Both the position numbers and the translations under genes were made by a program. From Lyophyllum atratum (Eukaryota > Basidiomycota > Agaricomycetes > Agaricales > Lyophyllaceae), in NCBI GenBank assembly GCA_014905825.1, contig JACGCN010000013.1, positions 1,302,001 through 1,366,000 on the forward strand: a stretch of DNA of 64,000 nucleotides, written 5' to 3'. Shown here in pieces: positions 36,465 to 46,691 of the stretch. The notes under the pieces are model-generated. The model searched no databases, had not been told where the DNA came from, and saw nothing but the letters and a program-made list of their open reading frames with translations. Each line of letters starts with the position of its first letter. Within the stretch, counting starts at the first letter, position 1.

Positions 36465-37887
36465 ATGTCTTTCACAGAGAAAGCATCAGAAAGCATCGTA
36501 CCCGAACTTCTTCCGCGTGAAGGAATACAAGGCAATGGTCCCACCAATGCACACCGGGCCGTTGCACCCAAGGGTAGAGTGTCCTGCATCTACGCCGCGC
36601 CACGAGTTAACTTGATTTCTCAGAGATATTCGAGAAGCTAGGAATGCTTGATAAACTGTTATCTCCTCTCATTATTCTGGTCATGATAATCGGTGTCGTC
36701 ATTGGCGAGTTTGTACCCAATGTTCAGAACGCGTTCGACACTGTTCGTTTCGACAGTGTCTCTGTCCGTGAGTGGAGACATCTATCAACGTAACCGTCAT
36801 TTCATGTGCTCCGTATGATAGCTATCGCAATTGGGCTCATCGTCATGATGTGGCCCATCCTCACGAAAGTTCAGTACGAACAACTTCCCAAGTTATTTAC
36901 GTCTTCCCGGATTTGGATCCACCTTGGGATATCCCTCATCCTCAATTGGATACTTGGACCGCTTCTTATGCTAGGCTTAGCATGGGCGACACTACCAGAT
37001 CTACCAACATACAGAACAGGCGTGATCTTGGTTGGGCTTGCGCGGTGTATTGCCATGGTCATGATCTGGAATCAGTTGGCGAAAGGCGACTCCGAATATT
37101 GCGCCATTCTCGTTATCATCAACTCGGTCTTACAGATCATCCTTTACTCTCCTTACGCTCTGCTATTTATCAATACGATCGGAGGCAGTACTCAATCCAG
37201 CGTCCATGTTTCCTATGGAGCAGTGGCCATATCCGTTCTCATTGTGAGTGTACTTCCCATTCGTTCTTCTTGTCTGACCCTCTTCTCCTTTTAGTATCTG
37301 GGCATCCCCCTAGCAGCTGGGGTCATCACCCGATATAGCGTCTGGTACTTGAGCAGCAAAACCTTTCTGGAAACAAAATTCATTCCTCTGTTTTCGCCCA
37401 TCGCGCTGTTAGGCCTGCTATATACCATCCTCGTCATGTTTGCCTACCAAGGGCACCATATCCTCCACAACATACGTTCCGTCTTCCGAGTATTCGTTCC
37501 AATGATCCTTTACTTCATTATCATGTGGTCGGCGGCCTTTGCCCTGATCTACTATCTCACGCGAAAGGAGACTGGGCGGTCCAGTACGTTTGGTTATGAG
37601 ATGGCTGTGGTGCAGTCCTTCACTGCGGGGAGCAATAATTTTGTGAGTCTTACTTCGTCCACTGCACGACTTGGGATAGCTCAACAGAATCTACGTGATA
37701 GGAATTGGCTATTGCGGTAGCTATTGCCGTCTATGGCGTAGGTTCTGATCAAGCACTGGCCGCAACCATCGGACCCCTGGTGGAAGTTCCAGTGCTACTC
37801 GCCCTTACATGGGTAGCTCTCTTCCTCGGCCAGCGGCTAAATTGGAAACGACTTGAGGGCGAAGAAGTGGAAAAGAACAGTGTATGA
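36465..37887 (+). CDS. ACR3: ACR3-type arsenite efflux transporter
   Basis: Five exons (36465-36573, 36624-36767, 36822-37243, 37295-37642, 37702-37887) give 402 residues, the usual length. Ten hydrophobic segments of the BART superfamily are evident. Family blocks: [56 protein letters not shown], and [20 protein letters not shown], which contains the conserved Cys needed for transport. Later blocks are [35 protein letters not shown] and the Pro-rich [15 protein letters not shown]3 exports arsenite (and in some fungi antimonite) at the plasma membrane using the proton gradient. No arsenate reductase gene lies beside it. The gene is intact. Confidence 0.95.
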
Positions 37888-38645
37888 CAGGTGGTCGGAA
37901 AAGTTACGTCCTCGTCATAAAGAGGTTACTGGTACTATATAACTTGTAATTTAGGTGCCCTAGTGTGCACATCAAAACCAGAACAAAGTTCAAGAAGGGA
38001 AATTTTGAGTTGATCCTACGTGTATCAACTAGGATTGACTGCCCTCGCAACGGGGCAGAGGGGACATAGGTCTGATATTTACTTTTGCACATTGAGCCGT
38101 GGCGCAGAATCCCGGTGACTGTCCAGAGTGGAAGATTTATTCTCAGATTTTGGGATCGGGGCCGTTGCCCGCCACTAGAAACGAGGCATTCGATCAAACC
38201 GCGGCAGACTATCATGCGCACACAGCTGTTAGAGGCGTTCCTAACGACTGCTAAACATGGACTGAGTCAGTTATGTCCGAATTTTTTACAAATACTTTTA
38301 TGTCATTATTTGAATACGAAAAGTTGTCAATTTAGATAAAGTCAGAAAAGGTACGAAGGAGGAAAAGGGAAGAGGAAGTAACAGAGATACCTTGTCTTGA
38401 AGGAAGGTTTAAATCTCAAATACCGCGGCGAGGGTATGACGTTATTTTCATTACCAATGCCAGAGATAACACAAGGTAATGTAAGAGTGGTCGGCTGTTG
38501 AGAGGAAAATCATAAGGACGTAGTTGGAGAAAAATGAAATGTATTCATAGCAAATGATCAGGGGTATATTGCGCTGGGGGGGGGGGAAATATCAGCTCCA
38601 CGCTACAAGCAGAATAGAAAGACAACATACCGATTATTGCATGAA
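37888..38645. other. Intergenic between convergent genes
   Basis: About 760 bp, mostly A/T-rich, ending in a run of 13 G near 38576-38588. No gene or RNA recognised. Confidence 0.55.
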
Positions 38646-39811
38646 TCAGTAGCGGAAGATATATCCCGCAATACCCTCATCTTTATACCCTCCCCTCATG
38701 GCCTTCGCCTTCTCAGCCCACGACGTAGTGTAGAAATGCTGCTTCGAGCGCCACGAATAAAGGCGGAAGAGAGGAACACCTCCACACCAGTTATTCTGGA
38801 AGACATACCCCGCTGTGCCCCGACTCTTGTAGCCCCAGCGATGCATAGCTTGATCACGCTCCCAAGCATTGCTCGTGTAGAAAAAATCCCAAGTCTGGTA
38901 GTTGACGAGGGCATAGAGAGGGATGGTGTCGAATTTGGGACAGTCGAAGAAGAAACCAATAACGTTCGAAGCCCACTTGCACTGCGATTTAGGGTTGCGA
39001 AGGAAGGGTACCGCTTGCGAACGTCTAGGGCACCGATTCTTGTGTTGGTGATGAGGACGGTGATGAGGAGGTGGATGGATCACTTTGCCGACGCCGTTAC
39101 CGCCATTGCCGCCATTACCTCCGTTACCGCCGTTACCACCGCCACCTCCGCCGTTCTTGACGCCGCCATGAACGCTACCTCCTCCATTACCGCCATTTCC
39201 ACCATTGCCGCCACCTCCACCGTCTCCATCACCGCCGCCACTATTCTTCCAACTACCGCCTTACCGCCATTGCCACCGTCGCCGCCATTTCCACCGTTGC
39301 CACCATTGCCGCTGTTGCCACCACCGCCATCGCCACTATCTCCACCATTCCCACCATTGCCGCCACTACCCCCGCCGCCCCCTCCGCTACCACCACTGTT
39401 CCAACCACCACCATGGCCACTTCCGCCATCACCGCCATCACCACCATTTCCACCGTTACCACCACCCCCGCTGTTGCCACCACCGCCATCGCCGCGGTCT
39501 CCTCCATTCCCACCATTTCCACCACTGCCCCCACCACCCCCACCGTTACCGCCACTAGTCCAGGCACCATCGCCACCACCTCCACCATTGCCGCCGTTTC
39601 CGCCATTGCCCCCATCTCCGCCATTACCACCAGAACTTCCCCTGACCTAAGCGCAAAAAATTAGTATAGCGAACAGTCGAAGGGCAAAGACGTGACGTAC
39701 CTCAATATCGTTCATCCGTGCAAATTTAGAGTCAAAACCGTTGGGTGCCGCAACGGGATTAGCGACGGAAACACCGAGAAGTGCTGACACGACGAAGACT
39801 TGAAACTTCAT
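38646..39811 (-). pseudogene. Gly-rich secreted protein with DUF5648-like repeats, one frameshift
   Basis: A signal peptide (MKFQVFVVSALLGVSVANPV) is followed by a short exon ending MNDIE, an intron (about 39652-39702), then over 100 residues of GGN/GGD/GGS repeats. The C-terminal domain has the DUF5648 pattern: CPRRSQAVPFLRNPKSQC, FFFDCPKFDTIPLYALVNYQ, TWDFFYTSNAWERDQAMHRW, GYKSRGTAGYVFQNNWCGG and HFYTTSWAEKAKAM, ending IAGYIFRY. Near 39261 the Gly codons slip by one base (GGTAA|GGCGGT where a GGTAAN codon pair is expected), so the two halves are in different frames. Either a true 1-bp deletion or a sequencing error in a GC-rich repeat. Paralogues lie at 44209 and 49078. Confidence 0.7.
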
Positions 39812-40759
39812 TTTCGTATTTGAAAGTCGAGATTAGCTGTTGAGGTAGAGGACGTCGATGTGACGAAGGGTAGATGGGTGAATGGGTGACTGAGAGATGT
39901 GTGCTTGTTGCATATTCATGTCGAGTGTGCCCTTTTATAGGCGTAGGAAAGGGGTTCAGAGCGTTGACTGTGGTCCTCATTCTGCGGAGCTTGTCGAACG
40001 CCAGTCCTCAGTGGAGGCGATTGAGCACGACCAAGTGGGCCAATGTAAAGAGGAGGCCGTATGTCATGTGCAGTAAACCACTCTTCGAGAGGGGTTCTGC
40101 TGAGAATAAGATTAATTGTCGGGCTTCAAGCCATGGTAGGTAGCCACGGACCTTCATAGAGTGCTCGACACGGAGATCCTTCCGCTTTTATCTCAGTCAA
40201 ACGTATATCTATCGGTTCAACTCACTCACTTATGGTAAAGCCGGTTACGACGCGAAGTTCCCGTTTTATCGATTCGACGCGTCAACTGCTTAAGTGCTAT
40301 CGTTAGTAAGAAATGTGATACTTGTCTCCTAATTATTTTTACCTTGAACATAGCCGACAGGAATTATTGACCCACTGTACCTAAAAGCTTCTTCGATTTG
40401 AGGCAAGGACCACCGAGGACGCCATTCATGATGTTTAGGGGCTGAAAGGGCAGTGTTTAGTATGGATCACAGCTCCAACGATCCACTTACTTTCTCGAAC
40501 GAATCCACCCCCTTTTCCTTTACAGCTTTCATAGGATCCGGAGACGTATTCGCCCCTTTTCTGATCATGCATCAGACTTAGTGGTTTCACTCGAGGCTAG
40601 TCGAGACTGCGTTTGGATTTGCCTTGGGCAGCCACAACACAAATAAAGCCAAATACCGTGAGCCTTCTCGCCCCATTTTCGTGAAGTTGCAAGTTTGCTT
40701 TTTCGCTTGTCGTTCTCGTCGTTCCCCTCGCCGTCCTCCTCGTCGTCCAAGCACACAAA
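39812..40759. other. Intergenic, divergent promoter region
   Basis: About 950 bp between the Gly-rich gene (-) and the septin (+). No RNA gene or repeat recognised. Confidence 0.55.
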
Positions 40760-42316
40760 ATGGCCGGTCTTGCCCCCTCCGTTGATGGCATTGGTATTGC
40801 AAATCTTCCTAACCAGGTGAGAACCGTTCTGGTCTTCTGTTGTCACACATTCCTGACACGAATGCACGTCAGAGGCACAAGATTGTCGCCAAACGCGGGG
40901 CCCACTTCACCATCATGGTAGTCGGTGAGCTCTATCCCATTCCGAGTAGCTTTGAACACGTCTTAAACTCGAAAAACAGGCGAGTCGGGGTTGGGCAAGA
41001 CGACGCTCATCAACACTCTGTTCTCGACGGAGCTCTCGCCCTCGAAGAACTACTCACGGCGTCACCACAAGCAGCTGGACAAGCTGACTGAGGTGGAGAT
41101 TATCAAGGCCGAGCTTGAAGAGAAGCAGTTCAAGGTCAAGCTCACAGTCATCGACACCCCTGGTTTCGGTGACTACGTCAACAACCGCGACTCGTGGATG
41201 CCCATCGTTGAGTTCATCGATGACCAGCACGAAGCGTACATGCGCCAGGAGCAGCAGCCCCAGCGAGAGGAGAAGACTGACCTCCGTGTACATGCCTGCC
41301 TGTACTTCATCAGGCCGTCGGGTCACACGTAAGTGTTGCACATTAACTTTGGGCTATGACAAATGTTGACTCTGACACCTTCTATGCCCGCTAGGCTCAA
41401 GCCTTTGGATATTGAGATTATGAAGCGCCTCGGGACACGCGTCAACCTCATCCCTGTCGTCGCTAAGGCCGATACCCTGACGCAAAATGACCTCTTCCTC
41501 TTCAAGCAACGTGTATGTAGCCCATGTCCTCCGTGGATACCATTTCTGATGTCCTCTTCGTTTAGGTTCGTGAAGTGATTGCGGCCCAGGGCATCAGGAT
41601 CTACACACCTCCTATCGATCCTGATGATGAGAACGCGGACCACGCACGCGTGCTCATCGATGCTATTCCCTTCTCCATCATTGGTTCGACCGAGGACGTT
41701 AAGACCCCCGATGGCCGCCTTGTCAAGGGCCGCGAGTACATCTGGGGTGTCGCTGAAGGTTCGTAACTACTCAGAGGTAGCTTCAACTTTGCTCATGCTA
41801 TCGTACACGCAGTCGAGAACGAGAACCACTGTGACTTCAAGAAGCTGCGTTCACTGCTGATCCGCACGCACATGCTGGACCTGATCTCGACATCCGAGGA
41901 CAGCCACTACGAGAACTATCGCCAGCAGCAGATGGAGACACGGAAGTTTGGCGAGCCCAAGGTCAAGAAGCTCGACAACCCGAAATTCAAGGAGGAGGAA
42001 GAGCAGCTCAGGAAGCGTTTCACCGAGCAGGTCAAGGCGGAGGAAGCAAGGTTCAGGCAATGGGAGCAACATGTACGTTTATTCCTTTCATTAGCCTTTT
42101 CTTCTTCTCCCTTGCAGGATATGGCGTTATCACGTATTACTTCATGACTTCCAATGCGCTGTGACTGACGACCCTCCCCCCTTCTTTCTCCAGCTTATCG
42201 CAGAACGCGATCGCCTCAACAAGGATCTCGAGTCTGCGCACAGCGCCATCAAGCAACTCGAGGCCGAGCTCGATAACCTCCAGGTCGGTTACGGCCGCAG
42301 CACCGGCAGGCGATGA
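40760..42316 (+). CDS. Septin (Cdc11/Cdc12-type GTPase)
   Basis: Seven exons (40760-40816, 40873-40924, 40980-41328, 41395-41512, 41566-41758, 41813-42072, 42194-42316) give 383 residues. Septins form hetero-oligomeric filaments at the bud neck and septum. Visible signatures: short N-terminus [18 protein letters not shown] with the basic polybasic region, P-loop GESGLGKT, switch II DTPGFGD, the septin motifs FIRPSGH and LKPLDIE, G4 element AKAD, and the septin-unique element GREYIWG with the following [14 protein letters not shown] predicted coiled coil (about 310-375; [20 protein letters not shown]) forms the C-terminus. The LPNQRHKIV opening is nearer to Cdc11/Cdc12 than to Cdc3; I do not assign a single orthologue. 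Confidence 0.95.
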
Positions 42317-42753
42317 TCGCATCCCGTTACCCTTATACCTCATCCCTGTGCTGATGAACTTTCTTGGACCCCACATATCCCTACCTTTACCTTCCGCAAA
42401 ACACCCCCTGGTAGTTGCTTCTCGTATACCCCACCCTCACAACGTCCACTCATTCACCCTTTCAATTTCTTTGTCATTCAATTTGCCCTTGGATGGATAC
42501 TTGCGCTATTGCTGACCCTGTTTTGGAGTGTTCGGATACCTTGGCGAACAGACGCTGTTTAGCACGCATCTGATGTTTACGAGTCGTCTTCTTATATTGG
42601 AGATAATATATCGATATCGTTACTGCTATACCCCGTTCATCTTGTGTCATGTTGTTGCATCTAGTGGCATAATGTTATCTACTACTAGCAAGCATCTAGC
42701 GCCAAGCCCACAAGTTCTGCCTCTATCTTTCCCTTCCCAGCCGCGCGTTCATA
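42317..42753. other. Intergenic between convergent genes
   Basis: About 440 bp shared 3' region of the septin and the small protein gene; CT-rich just after the septin stop. Nothing else recognised. Confidence 0.55.
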
Positions 42754-43215
42754 TCAGACGCTGCACTTCTCCGGCTCCCTCGGCATCCCAGGTGTCGGTG
42801 GCACGAACCCAGAAGCATGCTGCGTCTCGTCCCCCACATCCAGTTCCCTAGGAATCTTTTCCACCCGTACCACCATGGTCGCTTCCACCCCCGGGTGGCG
42901 CAGTATCGCGTCCTGCAGCTCTGGCATCAACCCCGGCACTTCGATCTCCGCCAGCTGGCGCGCTCGCTCTCTGGCGTCGCGCGGCGTCGGGATGGGATCG
43001 GTTTCGACTGAGCGTCGATTTGGGTCGTCGTCTTGTGGGGAGGCGCGGGTCGTCCCGGACGGGGATGGGGTTTTCTTATCGCTTTGGGTGGGACGGTCCT
43101 TGGGGAGGGTGAAGGCGCGCGTGGATTGGGAGATTATTTGGGGATTAGGGTGGACCGTTCGCAGATGGGCTGCGGTTGCGTGGCGTAATGGTGTCGATAG
43201 AAGTGGGCGAAACAT
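42754..43215 (-). CDS. Small protein, putative mitochondrial presequence
   Basis: One exon of 153 residues from an ATG at 43215. The N-terminus (MFRPLLSTPLRHATAAHLRT) is rich in Arg/Ser/Leu without acidic residues, as in mitochondrial targeting signals. The middle is polar and Pro/Asp-rich. The C-terminal half has a helical stretch (ARERARQLAEIEVPGLMPEL) then EATMVVRVEKIPRELDVGDE. There is no recognised domain. Codon use and GC content fit the neighbouring genes, and the tail is convergent with the septin. Function unknown; mitochondrial location inferred from the N-terminus only. Confidence 0.6.
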   Translation of the reverse strand: MFRPLLSTPLRHATAAHLRTVHPNPQIISQSTRAFTLPKDRPTQSDKKTPSPSGTTRASPQDDDPNRRSVETDPIPTPRDARERARQLAEIEVPGLMPELQDAILRHPGVEATMVVRVEKIPRELDVGDETQHASGFVPPTPGMPREPEKCSV

Positions 43216-44208
43216 GGTGAGGATGGGTTATTCGACAAAGTTGCTTTGTTATCTTTGATCTGAGGACCCGACTTTTATAGACTTCGTGATAAGTATACGC
43301 TTTTGATTTTGTATGTCTTCTGGTGGAGTCGAGTGGAGTGTGGCGGTAGAGACGTTTTTCCAGATTGAGGGTGACCTCATAACGTCTAGCCGCTGTTGCC
43401 TTATTTGGGCTTGCGCTGGCTTGCGGCGGATCAATCCATCAAGTTCAAACAAACAACATCGTACTCGGCTTTGATCGTCACCCGCTGCTTTCATGCACAC
43501 CAATTACGAACGATGAGGTCTCTTGGAAGGTGTATAAACCTCCCACAAACTTGATGTAACATAGGGTGAGTTTGTATGATTGATCTTTGAGCTCGTACTA
43601 GACGTTCATCTCAGCACGCTTTTCCCCAAGCTTCCTACCCACATCTTGAATGACTCTCGTCCTGAGGCAGTGAAATCTCGTGCTTTCTTGACCCACACTT
43701 CTCACACTCCTCAGGTAAGGATGAATTGGGATGCCTAGCACTACATTGCTGACAATCATCGAAGGACTCTTATGACATGAAGCACTATTGAGTACTCAAC
43801 AATTAAGGTCATGAGGCGAAATCAGTTTGTCGTTCTCCATTAGAGAAAACATCTGAGGGAGTGTCAATTCGATATGAAATCGAGTATGGCCAGATATAAC
43901 CCCTATAGGCCCACTTCTGGAGGAGTGGATCGTTGCACAGGTACGACCTCCTTTTTCCAATAACCCACTTTGCTATGCTCAGATCCCAACCGCATTACCA
44001 CTAGAAACAACTCATCAAGGACTTCTCATCTAATTCCTTAAGTCCCAAACCCCTTTTCTTACATCTATAAGACCGCCATGTCGACGTCGCCATGGGGCGT
44101 ATTCCCTACGCGACCAGTCAACCGTCCAACTATCCAACCGTCCTTCAACACTTGAAGGTTTTCTTCACATTTGCAAACGCCTTGACACATCCCGTAGCTA
44201 CCCGAAGA
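43216..44208. other. Intergenic, no supported gene
   Basis: About 1 kb between divergent starts. An in-frame ATG at 44092 would extend the next gene by 39 codons but would bury the signal peptide, so it is not used. Confidence 0.55.
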
Positions 44209-45085
44209 ATGAAGATCCAGACACTCGTCATCTCTGCGCTGCTCGGCTTCGCTGTCGCCAACCCAGTCGCCACATCTAACGAGAACGCTTTTGAAGTCGA
44301 GATTGATGACGTCGAGGTATTTGACTACTTCCCTGTCACTTGTGCACTACTGACAAGGAGTATGGTGACGTATAGTCCAGGGGAGATTTTGGAGAAGGTG
44401 GAAGTAACTTGAACAGTGGAAGTGGATGGAATGGCGTAGGAGACTGGAAGCGGGATGGAGCTGGGCACGGTGGTGGAGATGGTGGAGATGGAGGAAATGG
44501 CGGAAGCGGAGCAGGTGGGGGCAACGGCGGAAATGGGGGCAATGGTGGGGATGGGGGAAATGGAGGAGGTGGCAGGGATGATGGTCATCCGAATCATCCG
44601 CATCAGTCAAGCAAGCCAGTCCATCCTCCACCTCATCATAACCCAAAGCCGCTTACTCCTCCCCACCCCCATCCCCCTTACCACCCGCCTCAGAACAAGT
44701 GCCCGAGACGCTGGCAAGCCGTTCCCTTCTTCCGTAATCCCAAGTCCCAATGCGCCCAATGGACTTCGAATGTGATCGGCTACTTCTTCGACTGCCCCCA
44801 ATTCGACACCGTCCCACTTTATGCCCTCACCATCAGACATGGGACTCTTTCTACACAACCAACGCGTGGGAGCGTGATCAAGCCGTGCAGCAATGGGGAT
44901 ACAAGTCGAGAGGTACGGCGGGGTACATCTTCCCTAACAATTGGTGTGGCGGGGTGCCTTTATTCCGCCTCTACTCGCAGCGATCGAAACAGCATTTCTA
45001 CACTACGTCGTGGACAGAGAGAAGTAAGGCCATATCGATTGGGTATAGGGACGAGGGAGTGACAGGATATGTGTTTAAATACTGA
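44209..45085 (+). pseudogene. Gly-rich secreted protein with DUF5648-like repeats, frameshifted paralogue
   Basis: Paralogue of 38646-39811. Signal peptide MKIQTLVISALLGFAVANPV, intron 44317-44375, a shorter Gly-rich stretch, then a His/Pro-rich linker (VHPPPHHNPKPLTPPHPHPP) and the DUF5648-like domain (CPRRWQAVPFFRNPKSQC). At about 44827-44833 the sequence between the conserved YAL and QTWD codons is 5 bp where the paralogue has 9, a net 4-bp loss. The rest (QTWDSFYTTNAWERDQ to VTGYVFKY) is open only in the next frame. The unshifted frame ends in a basic tail without similarity. Both Gly-rich paralogues thus carry an independent single break. Confidence 0.7.
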
Positions 45086-45750
45086 TTTCATCGAACTGCT
45101 CGTTGTAATCCTCACTTTTACACTCTCAATAATACTACGTACCAATTATCATCAACGGAATTTGATTGATTTATCATCACAGTGACCATAATCCTCTGTT
45201 TCGTTCATGGTTTTTGTTCAACTGCGCTATTCACATTCAAAAAATGTTCACTCCCCACCCAATCACGTCTAACAGAATCAATCGGCGCCATGGCTCGTGC
45301 TCAAGTTGATACTCCTGCAATTTGTCTAATTGTAAGCCGATGCCGCGCAACTTATCTCCTCAATCCTGTAGGATCGCTAAAGGCCCTTGTGGCTTAGGGT
45401 TGCCATATGTCGACAAGTTATCTTTGTATGTTTAGTGGCGGCCGAGAAATACATACGGTTTGAGAAAAAGCGGAATGTCATTTACCAGCGTCCTAATACA
45501 CACGGCGTCGCAGTTCTAAACAGAGACTTGTCATTCTCACCTCGGTTAATCCGACCGCCGGGGACTCAGGCCTCAGGAGCGGCGAAAGACAGATTCGCCA
45601 TCATAAACTGATCATGATAGCGCCTTGCTTGGTGATGCAACTGCTTGAAGACACGGTCAGGAAGTAAGGTACAATTATCCTCCTGGTCGCAGGCTGTTTG
45701 AGCGCTCCGACATCGCCAACCTTCGAAGGTAATAATGGTATAACTCTAGG
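45086..45750. other. Intergenic, no supported gene
   Basis: About 660 bp up to the LINE insertion site; short open frames only. Confidence 0.5.
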
Positions 45751-46691
45751 AACTACTTATTCCCTCACCGCGATACGTAAACAATGGAAGCGTCGTTGGC
45801 GAAGGTCACCACGGTACCCCGCCATCAATGCTATCGACAGCTCCTTCCCCTCCAAAAAGTTCCTCCGCCTAGTCGAATTTCTCGACCGTCGCCGCTCTGC
45901 AATCATCGCCCAGCTCCGCACTGGCCACTCCCCACTAAACCAGCATCTCTTCCGCATCCACCGCTCCGAGACCCCGTCCTGCCCCCACTGCCTTGGAATT
46001 ACAGTTGAGACCGTCAAGCACTACCTGCTCGAGTGTCCCCGTTACCAACACGAACGCCACATCCACCTACGACGCAATCTAAAGAGAAACGCTGAGTCTA
46101 TTCGTTACCTATTGACAAGCCCCGATGCCTTAAAACACCTCATCAGATTCATCCATGCCACCAAACGCTTCGCGACCACTGATAACTCAGCTCGCCAACT
46201 CGTACAAGAACGTCTGAAGGACGCCTTTGCAACAATCCGTCACCCGGACCGTCGGCCAAATCCAATGCTCGAAGACATATGACCGCCCCGCAGCGCTCGA
46301 TACCATATCATAACCCTCTCAATATTCCCTTCACGGCACACGACTTTACTCTCCAATACTCACTACCTTAAATTCTAGCTCCCTATTTTGGTTGAGTGCA
46401 CGGTCGTGCTGCTCGTTACCCCCAGCCCGCCTAGCGGGCACTCGTTGCTGCCAACCCCACGTCTCGCCACACTCGCTTTACTTTCCTCAGGGATTACCAG
46501 GGGAGCGTGTTCTAAAACGGCGGTGGAAACGCCGACCCGCTCATTCTCCGCTTACCGGGGGGGCGTGGTATTACACGACTTCTGTAGCTTATGTAGTCCC
46601 TGTTTGCATGTAACGTGTACCATAGAGGCAATGCCTCTCCTAACACGATAATTGACCCAAAAAAAAAAAAAAAAAAAAAACTACTTATTCC
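45751..46691 (+). mobile_element. 5'-truncated LINE (non-LTR retrotransposon) with poly(A) and TSD
   Basis: The insert is bracketed by the 13-bp target duplication AACTACTTATTCC (45751-45763 and 46679-46691). It begins in mid-frame with LTAIRKQWKRRWRR and encodes only the C-terminal tail of a reverse-transcriptase ORF (about 170 residues to the stop at 46282). This includes RTGHSPLNQHLFRIHRSETP and the C-terminal zinc knuckle CPHC...HYLLEC. A 3' UTR of about 375 bp and a run of 22 A (46659-46680) follow. The RT palm, endonuclease and 5' part are missing, the classic outcome of incomplete target-primed reverse transcription. The exact TSD and long A-tail suggest a fairly young insertion. Confidence 0.92.

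Noticed and set aside
38637..39650. Long plus-strand Pro-rich open frame (337 codons)
   Set aside because: It is the antisense of the Gly-rich (GGN) repeats and DUF5648 codons of the minus-strand gene; the minus strand has a signal peptide, intron and conserved domain.
44092..44208. Upstream in-frame ATG of the second Gly-rich gene
   Set aside because: Would add 39 residues before the hydrophobic signal peptide; the downstream ATG matches its paralogue's start.
46659..46680. A-run as simple microsatellite
   Set aside because: Its position directly before the repeated target site shows it is the LINE poly(A) tail.
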